A stretch of 64,000 nucleotides of DNA from DGNJ01 sp002388905 (GTDB taxonomy: Bacteria > Pseudomonadota > Gammaproteobacteria > Pseudomonadales > Porticoccaceae), in assembly GCA_036843405.1 (NCBI GenBank), contig DAITSJ010000002.1, positions 62,001 through 126,000 on the forward strand. Direction: 5' to 3'. Under the pieces are notes generated by a model. The model was not told the origin of the DNA and did not search any database. It was given only the letters and a program-made list of their open reading frames with translations. Position numbers and translations under genes: made by a program. Below, one piece after another: positions 26,298 to 35,346 of this stretch (the first letter of the stretch is position 1; the number at the start of each line of letters is the position of its first letter).

Positions 26298-27461
26298 TCA
26301 GAAAGACCGGGGCAAGCCCAGGCTTTCGGCAATGGCATTGCGGCACATTTCGTTGGTGATGGGCCCGATGCGCCACAGGCGGCTGTCGCGCCAGTAGCGC
26401 TGCATATCGGTTTCCGCTGAGTAGCCCATGCCGCCAAGGATCTGGATGCCCATATCCGCCGCTTTATTGCAGTACTCCGATGCCAGCAGCTTAAGCATGG
26501 TCGATTCCTGGTAACAGGGTTTGCCCTCGGTCATCATCCACGCGCAATGGTGCATCATCAACTCGATTGAATAACGCCAGGAGGCCATGTCGGCAACATA
26601 GTGCTGTAGCGACTGGAACTCGCCGATGTACTTGCCGAAGGCCTTGCGCTGCTTCATGTATTCCAGCGCGTCCTCCTGGATGCCATCCATGACGCCCAGG
26701 CAGAAAGCGGCAACCATCAGGCGCTCATTGTTGAGGGTCGGCAGGAGGGTATACCAGGCGTTATTGGGTTCGCCCAGGACCTGATCCTCCGTGACGCGAA
26801 CATTCTCGAAATGGACGGTACACGAGCCCATGGAGCGCATGCCCAGCTTGGGCAGGGGCGTGACGGTAACACCTTCCTGATCGGTGGGAACCCAGAACAG
26901 ACTCACGCCCTGGTGGCGCTTCTCCACATCCTTTTTGGTGCGGGCAAGCACCAGCAGGTAGTCGGCGACATGGGCCGAGGAACTCCAGATTTTCTCGCCG
27001 TTGAGTACCCAGCCCTTGTCATCCGGGACCCCCTGGGTGCGCAGCGCGCCGAGCACGTCGGTGCCGCCGCCGGGTTCGGTAAAGGCGATGGCGGCCTTGA
27101 GCTTGCCCTCGGCGATCCGGGGCAGGAATTCTTTCTTTTGTTCTTCCGTGCCGTAAACACCGATGGACTTGGAGCCGGCAAAGGAGGTAATGCCCCAGAT
27201 CCAGGCGAGGCCACCGAGCGGTCGCGCCAACTCCCGGGCAATGATCATCTGGGTGATGATATCGCCACCCTGCCCGCCGTACTCCTCGGGAATACCGACG
27301 CCGTGAAAACCCGCCTCGGTGAACTTGTCCCAGAGATCGAACGGATAATTATGCTCATCGGCCTCCAGTTCCCGGGCCCAGTCCTTGGGAATTTCGGCGG
27401 CCACCCATTTTCTCACCGTATCCTGAAAAGCCTGGTGTTCTTCGGCAAGCTGGAAATCCAT
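26298..27461 (-). CDS. Acyl-CoA dehydrogenase
   Basis: A 387-residue flavoprotein. The ATG at 27461 is chosen because AGGAG lies at a good distance. It has the three ACAD domains: the helical N-terminus (DFQLAEEHQAFQDTVRKWV), the middle beta domain with AFTEPGGGTD and WVLNGEKIWSSSAHVADYLL, and the C-terminal helices with QRKAFGKYIGEFQSLQHYVADM and QILGGMGYSAETDMQRYWRD. It oxidises an acyl-CoA at the alpha-beta position and passes electrons to ETF. It is a single transcription unit with its own terminator. Confidence 0.93.
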   Translation of the reverse strand: MDFQLAEEHQAFQDTVRKWVAAEIPKDWARELEADEHNYPFDLWDKFTEAGFHGVGIPEEYGGQGGDIITQMIIARELARPLGGLAWIWGITSFAGSKSIGVYGTEEQKKEFLPRIAEGKLKAAIAFTEPGGGTDVLGALRTQGVPDDKGWVLNGEKIWSSSAHVADYLLVLARTKKDVEKRHQGVSLFWVPTDQEGVTVTPLPKLGMRSMGSCTVHFENVRVTEDQVLGEPNNAWYTLLPTLNNERLMVAAFCLGVMDGIQEDALEYMKQRKAFGKYIGEFQSLQHYVADMASWRYSIELMMHHCAWMMTEGKPCYQESTMLKLLASEYCNKAADMGIQILGGMGYSAETDMQRYWRDSRLWRIGPITNEMCRNAIAESLGLPRSF

Positions 27462-27785
27462 AATCATTCTCCTGGTTCATTGATCGCCCATGTACGTATA
27501 AGAGTCCCGAATGGTCGAACGTCCGGGTGCTCTGCTTTCCCGATTGTCGCCAGTATCGCCCGGTAAGAGGGTGAAATTCACCTATCTTCTGGTTGTCTCA
27601 CCCCCCGCTCCGCCCCCGGCAGCAAAGGCACCGAGACAGGAGGAGCGCCCAAGTTGCGGCAGGGTCCGGCATTGGATACACTCGCGACCGGCTCGACACC
27701 ATAAAATAAACCCACGGCGATAAAAAAACCGGCGAGCGTCACTCATATCAACTATCAATCGCGACACCAGGCTTGGGATTTATCC
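27462..27785. other. Divergent intergenic region, dehydrogenase // porin operon
   Basis: No gene is supported. It holds the promoters for the leftward acyl-CoA dehydrogenase and the rightward porin operon. I saw no convincing -35/-10 pair for the porin and no operator-like palindrome. Confidence 0.4.
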
Positions 27786-29027
27786 ATGACGAGACCGGGC
27801 ATACTGAAACGGGTACTCCTGTGCACGGGACTGCTGACGGCAGTCCCGGGCCATGCCGTTTCCATGCTCGACAACGAGGGCGCCCTGTCAATCAGGGGCT
27901 TCGGCACCCTTGGCATAGCTTACAACAGCACCGATAATGCCGGCTTTATCCGCGACATCAATCAGCCCGAGGGTGCCAGGGGCGGCACCAGCGGCCATAT
28001 CGATTCCCGAGTGGGTCTCCAGGCCACTTTCAAGGCCAGTGACACCCTCGAAGGCACGGTGCAGATCGTCAGCCGTTACAACTATACCGGAGAGTATGAC
28101 CCGGAACTGGCCTGGGGTTTTGCCAAATACAGTCCCAGCGAACACATCCAGTTGCGTGCCGGGCGCCTGGGCTGGGATGTCTACATGCTCGCCGACTCCC
28201 GCGACGTGGGCTTTTCCTACCTCTGGGTGCGCCCGCCGGTGGAATACTACGGCCTGCTGCAGTTTTCCAAGCTCAACGGCGCCGACCTGGTACTGCGAAA
28301 GCCGCTGGGCCAGGGCCTGCTGTGGGGCAAACTGTTCGTCGGCAAAGCCGATGACAAGCTTGCTATCGACGAAGACAGTTATGCCGATGTGAGCGGATCG
28401 GAGCTGGTGGGGGGCCACATCAACTACCAGCTCAGGGACTGGCAGTTCCGACTTGGCTACACACACCTCGAACTGGGGTACGACATCAAGGGCGACTTTG
28501 GCGACCTGATCGACATGCTCGAGTCCAGCGGCAATCCAGTGCTCAGCGGTATCGCAGCGGGCGCCACTGCCGACGCCACCTACCATTTTATGTCTGCGGG
28601 CATCGCTTTCGATAGCGGACCGCTGCAGTCCCAGTTGATGTACACCTACCTCGACAGCGAGTCGGACATGGTGCCCGATTTCCACAACGGCTACCTGTCA
28701 GCGGGTTACCGCCTTGGCGATTGGACCCCCTATATAACCTTCTCGATGATCGAAAGCCGCTCGGATATCGGTGCGGCTACGCCACCGACCACACCGCTGC
28801 CCCCTTCTCTTGGCACTTTCACCATGGCGGGCTTCAATAACCCCGGGCAGCACACCCTGTCTCTGGGAGTACGCTATGACTTCCTGCCCAATATGGCGGT
28901 CAAATTGCAGGTGGACCGCAGCAATGTGCGCCGGGAAGGCCGGCAGTGGATGCTCTGGCGCGACGTCGACCCCGACTGGGACGGACGGGCCACCATTTTT
29001 TCAGCCACCCTCGACTTCGTTTTTTGA
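27786..29027 (+). CDS. Outer-membrane porin-like beta-barrel protein
   Basis: A 413-residue protein with a signal peptide (about residues 1-25, ending GHAVS) and a start typical of porin-like barrels, ALSIRGFGTLGIAYNS. Strands alternate through the length, with aromatic girdle residues (YLWVRPPVEYYGLLQF). It ends in LDFVF, the terminal-Phe outer-membrane signal. Solute specificity is not evident. It begins a three-gene operon with a small periplasmic binding protein and a membrane diguanylate cyclase, which suggests that uptake and signalling are linked. Confidence 0.82.
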   Translation: MTRPGILKRVLLCTGLLTAVPGHAVSMLDNEGALSIRGFGTLGIAYNSTDNAGFIRDINQPEGARGGTSGHIDSRVGLQATFKASDTLEGTVQIVSRYNYTGEYDPELAWGFAKYSPSEHIQLRAGRLGWDVYMLADSRDVGFSYLWVRPPVEYYGLLQFSKLNGADLVLRKPLGQGLLWGKLFVGKADDKLAIDEDSYADVSGSELVGGHINYQLRDWQFRLGYTHLELGYDIKGDFGDLIDMLESSGNPVLSGIAAGATADATYHFMSAGIAFDSGPLQSQLMYTYLDSESDMVPDFHNGYLSAGYRLGDWTPYITFSMIESRSDIGAATPPTTPLPPSLGTFTMAGFNNPGQHTLSLGVRYDFLPNMAVKLQVDRSNVRREGRQWMLWRDVDPDWDGRATIFSATLDFVF

Positions 29028-29029
29028 CC

Positions 29030-29479
29030 ATGGTGCGCCGCCTTTTTTTCATCCTCGTCCTGGCAGGCCAGTTGTGCGCCACGAGCCTCGCACAGGAGGA
29101 AGGCCTGGTACTCATTGCCAACCCCGAAAGCGGTATCAAAGCCATGGACAGGGATACGGCGATCAATCTGTTCATGGGCCGTTTCAAGAAGCTGCCCTCG
29201 GGCATCACCGCCCTACCCCTGGACCTGACCGGTGACCGGGAGACCTTTTATCGGCAACTGGTCAACAAACGCCTCCCGGAAATCAACTCCTACTGGGCCC
29301 GACTGGTGTTTTCCGGCCGGGCCTCGCCGCCCCGCCAGATCGAGACCCCGGAGGAGGTACTGGAAATCGTCGCCAACAATCGCGGCGCCATCGGCTATGT
29401 CCCCCGCGGGGCCACCGACGACCGGGTTGTCGTGCTCGCCGACCTCTTCGCCCTGACGGAACGGGACACGGCGCCATGA
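29030..29479 (+). CDS. Small PstS-like periplasmic binding protein
   Basis: A 149-residue secreted protein starting at 29030, two bases after the porin stop. The signal peptide is RRLFFILVLAGQLCATSLAQ. The rest resembles one lobe of PstS-like phosphate-binding proteins: NPESGIKAMDRDTAINLFMG, the YRQLVNKRLPEINSYWARLVF helix and GAIGYVP near the end. Such short proteins often sit beside signalling enzymes and act as sensors rather than transport receptors. No ABC permease is nearby. Its stop overlaps the cyclase start (ATGA). Confidence 0.8.
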   Translation: MVRRLFFILVLAGQLCATSLAQEEGLVLIANPESGIKAMDRDTAINLFMGRFKKLPSGITALPLDLTGDRETFYRQLVNKRLPEINSYWARLVFSGRASPPRQIETPEEVLEIVANNRGAIGYVPRGATDDRVVVLADLFALTERDTAP

Positions 29480-31062
29480 TAATCCGCCTGATCAAAACTC
29501 GCCTGGCGGCCCGCAGCACAGCCGCCATCCTCTTGCTGGTTGCCGTGCTCGGCATGGTCTTCCTGGCCCTTGCCATGCGGCTTGCCTCGGTCCAGGAAAC
29601 CGACCGCCAGTATCGCCAGCTTGAGGGACTCCTGGACACCGTCGAAAGCACTTTGCAGATTGCCTGTTTCCTTAGGGACCGGGAGCTGGCCGGCGAATTG
29701 GTGGCCGGGCTCATGCAAAACAGCACGGTGGCGGCGGTGACGATTACCGCCGACGATCAGGTGCTCTCCCGGGCGGGCGAGTCCAACCGGGCCGCTCAGT
29801 CGGGCGACGGCCAGCCCGAAGAAAACCGGGCCGAGTTAAGCCGTACTATCCGCTCCCCGTTTGACGAAACCAAAATAGTGGGGGGAATCCGGCTGATACC
29901 CGATCGCGGGGTGATCCGCCAGGAAGTCATGGACTCGACTTATTTTGTATCGGTCCTGCTCTTTGTCCAGATGGCGATTATCGGCCTGGGCACCGCGATT
30001 ATCGTTGTCCGTCTCGTCACCCGGCCCATCGCCCGAATTTCCCGTCGACTGCACCGCCTCAAGGCGGAAACCGGCGAACAGCTGGCATTACCCCGCGGCA
30101 ACGAAGATGACGAAATCGGTCAACTGGTAAACGACGTCAATGCCATGATCGACTACCTGATTCAGATCCTGGGCAAGGAGCGCAAACTCCGCCTGCAACG
30201 TGAAGTGGAAGAGAAGAAATTCCGCACCATCTTCGAAAACGCCGAAACCGCGATCTTCCAGGTGGAGGAAAACGGTCGCCTCACCTCCTTCAATCCCGCT
30301 TTCCTTCGCCACTTTCAGGTCAGCGAAAAGGACCTGCACGGCAAACCCCAATTAACCCTCTACGACCTGGCGGGCGGCCAGGCAACCCTGTTGCGGGAGC
30401 AGGTGGAGGCCTGCCGCCGAAACCGGACCAACAGGGAGCTGGAGTTCAATGTCGCCGAGGACCCTACCCGCTGGCTGCATCTGGTACTGAGCTACCTGGA
30501 CGAAAACCTCCTCCAGGGTGTGGCCAACGATATCAGCGAGCGCAAACTCGCTGAAATGGATGCCGAACGGCGCGCCACCACGGACTCCCTGACGGGCATC
30601 GGTAACCGGGCCGGTTTCGACAACCGGCTGGCACGGCTGGTCAGGCAAAGCCAGCAACGGAACCGGCACTTCGCCCTGATGATGATGGACCTGGATTTCT
30701 TCAAGGAAGTCAACGATACCTACGGCCACCAGGCCGGCGACGCGGTCCTGGTGGCCGTGGCAACGACCCTGCGCAATGCCGCCCGCAAGACCGACTATGT
30801 CGCCCGGCTCGGCGGCGACGAATTCGTTCTCCTGCTCGACGATGTCGACAGCGAGGAACCCGCGACCCGCCTGGCCGAGAAACTGCTCGAAGACATCGCT
30901 CAGCCCATCGACATCGGCAATGGCGTTTCGGCCTCTGTAGGCGCCAGTATCGGCATCGCGCTGTCCAATCGCGAGGAGAGCGTCGACGACTTGATCAGCC
31001 GTGCCGATGCCGCCATGTACCGCTCAAAGCAGGAAGGCCGCAACCAGTTTCATACGGGCTGA
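29476..31062 (+). CDS. Membrane diguanylate cyclase (periplasmic sensor-HAMP-PAS-GGDEF)
   Basis: A 528-residue protein: transmembrane helix at about 15-36, a periplasmic sensor loop to about 150, a second helix at about 155-177, HAMP (VRLVTRPIARISRRLHRL), PAS at about 245-360 (FRTIFENAETAIFQVEENG), and GGDEF at about 370-525. The active site RLGGDEF is at residues 444-450, so the enzyme should make c-di-GMP. The feedback I-site RKTD is five residues upstream. It overlaps the binding-protein gene by four bases, which supports signalling from that protein through the periplasmic loop. Confidence 0.92.
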   Translation: MIIRLIKTRLAARSTAAILLLVAVLGMVFLALAMRLASVQETDRQYRQLEGLLDTVESTLQIACFLRDRELAGELVAGLMQNSTVAAVTITADDQVLSRAGESNRAAQSGDGQPEENRAELSRTIRSPFDETKIVGGIRLIPDRGVIRQEVMDSTYFVSVLLFVQMAIIGLGTAIIVVRLVTRPIARISRRLHRLKAETGEQLALPRGNEDDEIGQLVNDVNAMIDYLIQILGKERKLRLQREVEEKKFRTIFENAETAIFQVEENGRLTSFNPAFLRHFQVSEKDLHGKPQLTLYDLAGGQATLLREQVEACRRNRTNRELEFNVAEDPTRWLHLVLSYLDENLLQGVANDISERKLAEMDAERRATTDSLTGIGNRAGFDNRLARLVRQSQQRNRHFALMMMDLDFFKEVNDTYGHQAGDAVLVAVATTLRNAARKTDYVARLGGDEFVLLLDDVDSEEPATRLAEKLLEDIAQPIDIGNGVSASVGASIGIALSNREESVDDLISRADAAMYRSKQEGRNQFHTG

Positions 31063-31071
31063 GGCAGGCTC

Positions 31072-32223
31072 TCACCGCTTTTCGCCGGTCCGGAATACCC
31101 TGCCTCCCCGCGACAAGGCGACCAGGGCAGCGGCAACCAGGAAGCCGACGGCAACGGTCGAGAAAATAAAACGGTATGAACCGTCGCCCAGCAAATGACT
31201 CAGGGCGTCGAGCAGTAGCGGCGAGCAGAACTGGCCAATAAAAATCAACGCAGTCATCACTGCCATGGCCGATACCGTCCTGCTGCCCTCCGTTACTTCC
31301 GATGCGCCGACAAAGAGCATGGGCATAAGGCAACCGTTTCCAAAGCCGATAAAAACCATCCCCAGCAACACCGCCGGGAACGTCAACGCCTGGGACAGTA
31401 GCCAAAACCCCGCACCCACGGCCACCAGCATGACGACAAAGATGGACGCACCCAGGACTTTCCTGATCGAACGCAGCAAAAGGCCGGCAACAAACCCCGT
31501 TCCGGTCATCAGGGAAACCGCGATCCCCGACTCCCGGGACCCACCGATGCCGTTTTCGGTAAGAAATAAAGCCATGTTCACCGGAATGGCGAAGGTTCCC
31601 AACATCAGGAAGAACATGCCGGCAGCCCAGCCGTAGACACTGAGCGGCAGCGGTGCCCGGGACAAAGCCCCGGCATTGACTGTCGGCCGGTGCCGGGGAA
31701 TCGCAACGATCGCTGCCAGGAGCACCAGCATAGCGATGCCGTAGATACCGAAGGCCCATCGCCACGTTATCAGGGTCAGGTAACCGGCGAGCAGGTTGGC
31801 GAGAATGGAGCCAAGGTTGGTCATGGACGACGACCAGCCCATCATCTGAACACGCTCCGGGCCGGCATAGTACTGGGCAATCAGCGCCGTTGACATGGGC
31901 ATGATGATGCCGATCCCCACGCCCAGCAGCAGGCGCAGCGCGAAAAGCGCGGTGAAATCCCCAACGAGTCCCGCTCCCACGCCACCGATCACATAAATGA
32001 CAAGGCCACCGACGAGAAGCACCTTCTGCCCGAGCAGGCGCTCGAGGAAACCGACAAAAGGCGTAGTGAGGACGATGGTGATGGCCGGGGCCGTCAAAAG
32101 GGACTTGATCCCCGTGGTGTCAACGTGGGGAAATGCACGGGCGATATCCGCAAGGGCCGGAGAAACCGCCGCGCCGGCGAAGACGGTAAGGATGGACAGC
32201 AGAAGTATGGCGGATTTCAACAC
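31072..32223 (-). CDS. MFS transporter
   Basis: A 383-residue protein with 12 hydrophobic helices; the frame starts at GTG. The first loop carries PFVGFLERLLGQKVLLVGG (variant of the MFS motif A) and helix 4 has FALRLLLGVGIGIIMPMSTALIAQYY. The family exports or imports small molecules using proton gradients. The position at the end of the long leftward catabolic run suggests handling of the aromatic substrate or an intermediate. It is convergent with the cyclase, 9 bases apart. Confidence 0.88.
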   Translation of the reverse strand: MLKSAILLLSILTVFAGAAVSPALADIARAFPHVDTTGIKSLLTAPAITIVLTTPFVGFLERLLGQKVLLVGGLVIYVIGGVGAGLVGDFTALFALRLLLGVGIGIIMPMSTALIAQYYAGPERVQMMGWSSSMTNLGSILANLLAGYLTLITWRWAFGIYGIAMLVLLAAIVAIPRHRPTVNAGALSRAPLPLSVYGWAAGMFFLMLGTFAIPVNMALFLTENGIGGSRESGIAVSLMTGTGFVAGLLLRSIRKVLGASIFVVMLVAVGAGFWLLSQALTFPAVLLGMVFIGFGNGCLMPMLFVGASEVTEGSRTVSAMAVMTALIFIGQFCSPLLLDALSHLLGDGSYRFIFSTVAVGFLVAAALVALSRGGRVFRTGEKR

Positions 32224-32311
32224 GGCTTACGCGCCGGCCGGGAAGCTGGCCGGGACGAACAACATCCCGGCAGCATGGGAAGACAACAAAACAAAGAAGG
32301 GAGCATCGCGC

Positions 32312-32333
32312 AGGGTCCCGGCCGCGGGACCCT
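32312..32333. repeat. 9-bp hairpin between hydrolase and MFS genes
   Basis: AGGGTCCCG (32312-32320) and CGGGACCCT (32325-32333) form a tight stem with loop GCCG, a few bases after the hydrolase stop. There is no immediate U-tract on the minus strand, so it may stabilise mRNA ends or be a weak terminator. Confidence 0.45.
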
Positions 32334-32338
32334 TTGCA

Positions 32339-33064
32339 TTACTTGCTGAGTTGCTCGATAAGATCGGCCGTACCTTCGGGGTTGCCCACCAATACGACAT
32401 GGTCGCCGTCCAATTCGTGGACCGGCCAGCCCAGGGCTTTTGCCCGCTCGTGCATGGGACCCATAATGGTGTCGGTACAGGCTATATACTCAACGGGTTT
32501 GTCCAACGACCCGGCACCGACCTTGACGGGAGACAGGCCGCAACTCATGGGCATTTCGTCCAGGTGGTCGAGCACCCACTGTTGCCGGTCGGCGCTCATT
32601 CGATAAGGGTTCTGTTCGGCATCCTTGCGCTGCATGTCGGCCACACCCGATGAAATGGGTGCCTCGCCCCGCTGGACCATTTCCAGCATGCCGTCGGCCT
32701 GCTCGGCGTTCATGAATCCCATGGCGACATTGGTGGCTTCTCCCTCGTTGACTACCAGGGCATCCAGGTAGATCAGCTTGCTGATTTTGTCCGGCACCTG
32801 CCTCGCCACGCCGGGAGCGATGCTGCCGGAATAGCTGTGGGCGACGATAATGCAGTCCTCGATATCCTCGAAGTGAATCGTGTTGACCACATCCGCGACA
32901 TGGGTCTGGGGCGTGACATCCTTGCTGTTCAGGTGACGCCGCTCGGCAAAACCGGTATAAGTGACAGTCCAGACCTGGTGGCCCCGGTCGCGCAACAGTC
33001 TTTCCACCGGGCGCCACATCCAGGAACCGGCGGCGCCGCAGTGCAGAAGTAAATAGTTTGCCAT
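32339..33064 (-). CDS. Alpha/beta hydrolase (methylesterase-like)
   Basis: A 241-residue protein of the plant-methylesterase/pyrethroid-hydrolase-like group: LLLHCGAAGSWMWRPVERLL at the start, nucleophile motif IVAHSYSGSIAPG (Ser), and the C-terminal His in ELDGDHVVLVGNPEG. The family hydrolyses esters; some relatives act on C-C bonds. It lies downstream of the extradiol dioxygenase gene, separated by a strong hairpin, so hydrolysis of a ring-cleavage product is possible but not shown. Confidence 0.87.
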   Translation of the reverse strand: MANYLLLHCGAAGSWMWRPVERLLRDRGHQVWTVTYTGFAERRHLNSKDVTPQTHVADVVNTIHFEDIEDCIIVAHSYSGSIAPGVARQVPDKISKLIYLDALVVNEGEATNVAMGFMNAEQADGMLEMVQRGEAPISSGVADMQRKDAEQNPYRMSADRQQWVLDHLDEMPMSCGLSPVKVGAGSLDKPVEYIACTDTIMGPMHERAKALGWPVHELDGDHVVLVGNPEGTADLIEQLSK

Positions 33065-33122
33065 GGTCAATGCTCCAGAAACGGGGTTTATTGTTGATGG
33101 GGATGAAAGAGGCGGCTTGCCG

Positions 33123-33161
33123 GTGTCCCGGTGCCGGCATAAACACCGGCGACCGGGACAC
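33123..33161 (-). repeat. Strong two-part hairpin between dioxygenase and hydrolase genes
   Basis: GTGTCCCGGT (33123-33132) pairs with ACCGGGACAC (33152-33161), and inside it GCCGG (33133-33137) pairs with CCGGC (33146-33150), leaving a loop of eight. There is no U-tract after it on the minus strand. It could be an mRNA-stability element that sets the ratio of the two gene products, or a Rho-independent terminator of non-standard form. Confidence 0.55.
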
Positions 33162-33169
33162 GCCTCCTG

Positions 33170-34105
33170 TCAGGACTGTTGTTCCACGTTGTCGGTGAAA
33201 CCGGCTGCCACCTCGGGACCCCAGAGATAAAAGGAATCCTCCGGCGGGTAGTCGCCGGAATCCCAGTCGCAATCGGCGGGAATATACTCCATGCCCGCGG
33301 AATATTCGCACCAGGTTCCCCAGGGGTCCCGGATATAGTGGAAGTAGTTGGAACCGAGAACATGGCGACCCAGGCCCCAACTGTAATCAAAGCCGTTGTG
33401 GGCCATGTGCTCGGCACCGATGCCCACCTCATCCACTGAGGAAACTTCCCAGCTGACGTGGTGCAGGCCGGGGCCCGTGGATCCCAGGAAAGCCACCAGG
33501 TGATGATCGCTGCCGTGGGGCGCGTGCATGAAGGCGACGATATCCAGGGAACGATCGGACAGGCGCAACCCCAGTACATTGCTGTAAAAATCGATGGCCA
33601 CATCCAGCTCCCCGGTGAACATGGCCAGGTGCGAGAGGCGGTTGGGCCGCGTGGGCCTGGAGTCACTGCGCGTGGGCGCGCTGCGTTCGCCCTCGCCGAA
33701 CTGGGGAAATTCCAGTGGCGCTTTTTTGGTGGGGGCGACGCGATCGGCCACGCGAATTTCCAGGGCCATGCCGGCCGGATCGGCGAAATGCAGGGACTGA
33801 TCCAGGGGCTGGTAATCCACACCCAGCTCCTTCAGCTTTTCCTCGAAGCGGGGCAAGTCATCCTCGTAACAGCCGAAACATAGTTTTTTAAGATGTTTCT
33901 TCGGCTCTTTGACGACAACGCCCCAGCGATGATCGTTTTCAGAGGCATAAATGCCGAGGCTGCCGTTTTCCTCGCGAACATCCAGCCCGAAAAGGCTATA
34001 AAAGTTGTTTGCTTCGTCCAGGTCCGGCACCGCCAGGACAAAATGGTCCAGGGAATGCACGCCCAGCACGCCGGGACGCCGCATGGATTGCTTGTCTTTC
34101 GTCAT
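33170..34105 (-). CDS. Extradiol ring-cleavage dioxygenase (VOC, two-domain type)
   Basis: A 311-residue protein with two vicinal-oxygen-chelate domains (about residues 15-120 and 155-290), like BphC and HsaC. The iron ligands are all visible in the C-terminal domain: His159 in RLSHLAM, His215/216 in GLHHVSWEV, and Glu267 in WGTWCEYSAG. Family members cleave catechols next to the hydroxyl pair. It is followed downstream by a hydrolase and preceded by an FAH-family gene, matching a meta-cleavage route. GGCGAGGAGAAGG gives a good ribosome-binding site. Confidence 0.9.
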   Translation of the reverse strand: MTKDKQSMRRPGVLGVHSLDHFVLAVPDLDEANNFYSLFGLDVREENGSLGIYASENDHRWGVVVKEPKKHLKKLCFGCYEDDLPRFEEKLKELGVDYQPLDQSLHFADPAGMALEIRVADRVAPTKKAPLEFPQFGEGERSAPTRSDSRPTRPNRLSHLAMFTGELDVAIDFYSNVLGLRLSDRSLDIVAFMHAPHGSDHHLVAFLGSTGPGLHHVSWEVSSVDEVGIGAEHMAHNGFDYSWGLGRHVLGSNYFHYIRDPWGTWCEYSAGMEYIPADCDWDSGDYPPEDSFYLWGPEVAAGFTDNVEQQS

Positions 34106-34343
34106 ACCCTTCTCCTCGCCTGGAATCAGGCTCTTCCCGATTATCGCGGCACCGCGCCGCTGAAAAAATAGCCTTTTTAAGAATTATTAACCTGGCAACC
34201 GACCAGATATCCCTACCTATTTAAGTGGGCGCCCCGAAAATACCGGCGAAAATCGGCGAATTTCTTGTATTTTCCAGGCTTGTACTGGCCTGAGACCAGT
34301 GGCGGTACATCCTTGTACCCCTGATTGCGGGCAAATTGCCCGG

Positions 34344-35207
34344 TTAATTTTTTTCGTCTTCGATGGGGCTTCGCAGAACTCCGAGGCCCTCGATTTCCAC
34401 TTCGCAAACGTCGCCGGGCTTCATCAGCACCGGCGGCTTGCGGGCAAAACCGATACCGGCTGGCGTTCCCATGACAAAGGTGTCCCCGGGCTCCAGCGTC
34501 ATGGCCTCGCTGAGCAGGGAAATCGACTTGGCCACATTGAAGATCAACTGGTCTGTATTGGAACTCTGCATGACCTCGCCGTTGAGGCGGGTCTCGATTT
34601 TCAGGCCGGAAGCGCCGGCGGGGACGTCCTCCGGGGTCACCAGGTAGGGGCCGAATGCGCCGGTGCCGTCGAAGGTCTTGCCCACGGTCCACTGGCTCGT
34701 CATAAGCTGGTAGTCACGCACCGAACCGTCGTTGAAAACGGAATAGCCGGCCACGTGGTCCAGGGCCTCGGATTCGGGAATATGACGCCCGCCTTTACCG
34801 ATTACGGCCACGAGCTCGCCTTCGTAGTCAAGCTTGTCAGATACCCTGGGGCGGATCATGGCTTCATTGTGACCAATCAGGCTGGTGGGGAACCGGACAA
34901 ATACCGTGGGGTAATCCGGGACTTCCAGCCCCGCTTCCTTGGCGTGATCCATGTAGTTAAGGCCCAGACAGATAATCTTGGGTGGCCGGGCCAGTGGCGG
35001 CCGCACGTTGACCTGATCCGGGTCGATGGCGTCACCCGCGGCCAGCGCGTCGGCGGCCTGTTTCAGGGCATCGCCACCCTTGGCCAGCAGTTGATCGAGG
35101 GTGCCGGGAAAACCGCTGTCCCCTTCCTGGAGCCCGGTAAAGCTGCCATCCTTGCCGGCAACGGCGAGCCCGGCTCGCCCCGCTTTCTCAAACGCTAGAA
35201 ATCGCAT
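34344..35207 (-). CDS. Fumarylacetoacetate hydrolase (FAH) family protein
   Basis: A 287-residue protein starting at the ATG at 35207. The C-terminal catalytic fold has CLGLNYMDHAKEAGLEVPDY, the metal-binding acids in LDYEGELVAVIG, and FNDGSVRDYQ, then a TGTAFGPYLVTPED-like segment. Family members hydrolyse or hydrate beta-diketo acids and decarboxylate oxalocrotonates in meta-cleavage pathways. It lies 238 bases upstream of the extradiol dioxygenase gene in the same direction. Which reaction it performs is not decided by the sequence. Confidence 0.88.
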   Translation of the reverse strand: MRFLAFEKAGRAGLAVAGKDGSFTGLQEGDSGFPGTLDQLLAKGGDALKQAADALAAGDAIDPDQVNVRPPLARPPKIICLGLNYMDHAKEAGLEVPDYPTVFVRFPTSLIGHNEAMIRPRVSDKLDYEGELVAVIGKGGRHIPESEALDHVAGYSVFNDGSVRDYQLMTSQWTVGKTFDGTGAFGPYLVTPEDVPAGASGLKIETRLNGEVMQSSNTDQLIFNVAKSISLLSEAMTLEPGDTFVMGTPAGIGFARKPPVLMKPGDVCEVEIEGLGVLRSPIEDEKN

Positions 35208-35346
35208 AGTCGTGTATCCCAATGGTTAAAAGTTTGGCGGGACTTCCGCCCCGCGCTAATCACTATTAAGGCAAACCCGTTTCAACGGGGCCCAGCCGGT
35301 CCAAAGGCCGGCAAAAATCCGAGACCGAATTTAACGCCTCGCCAGG

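Noticed and set aside
34327..34350. Hairpin CGGGCAAATTGCCCG followed by a T-run on the plus strand
   Set aside because: No plus-strand gene ends there, and on the minus strand the A-run is the last codons of the FAH-family gene. The pairing is probably chance.
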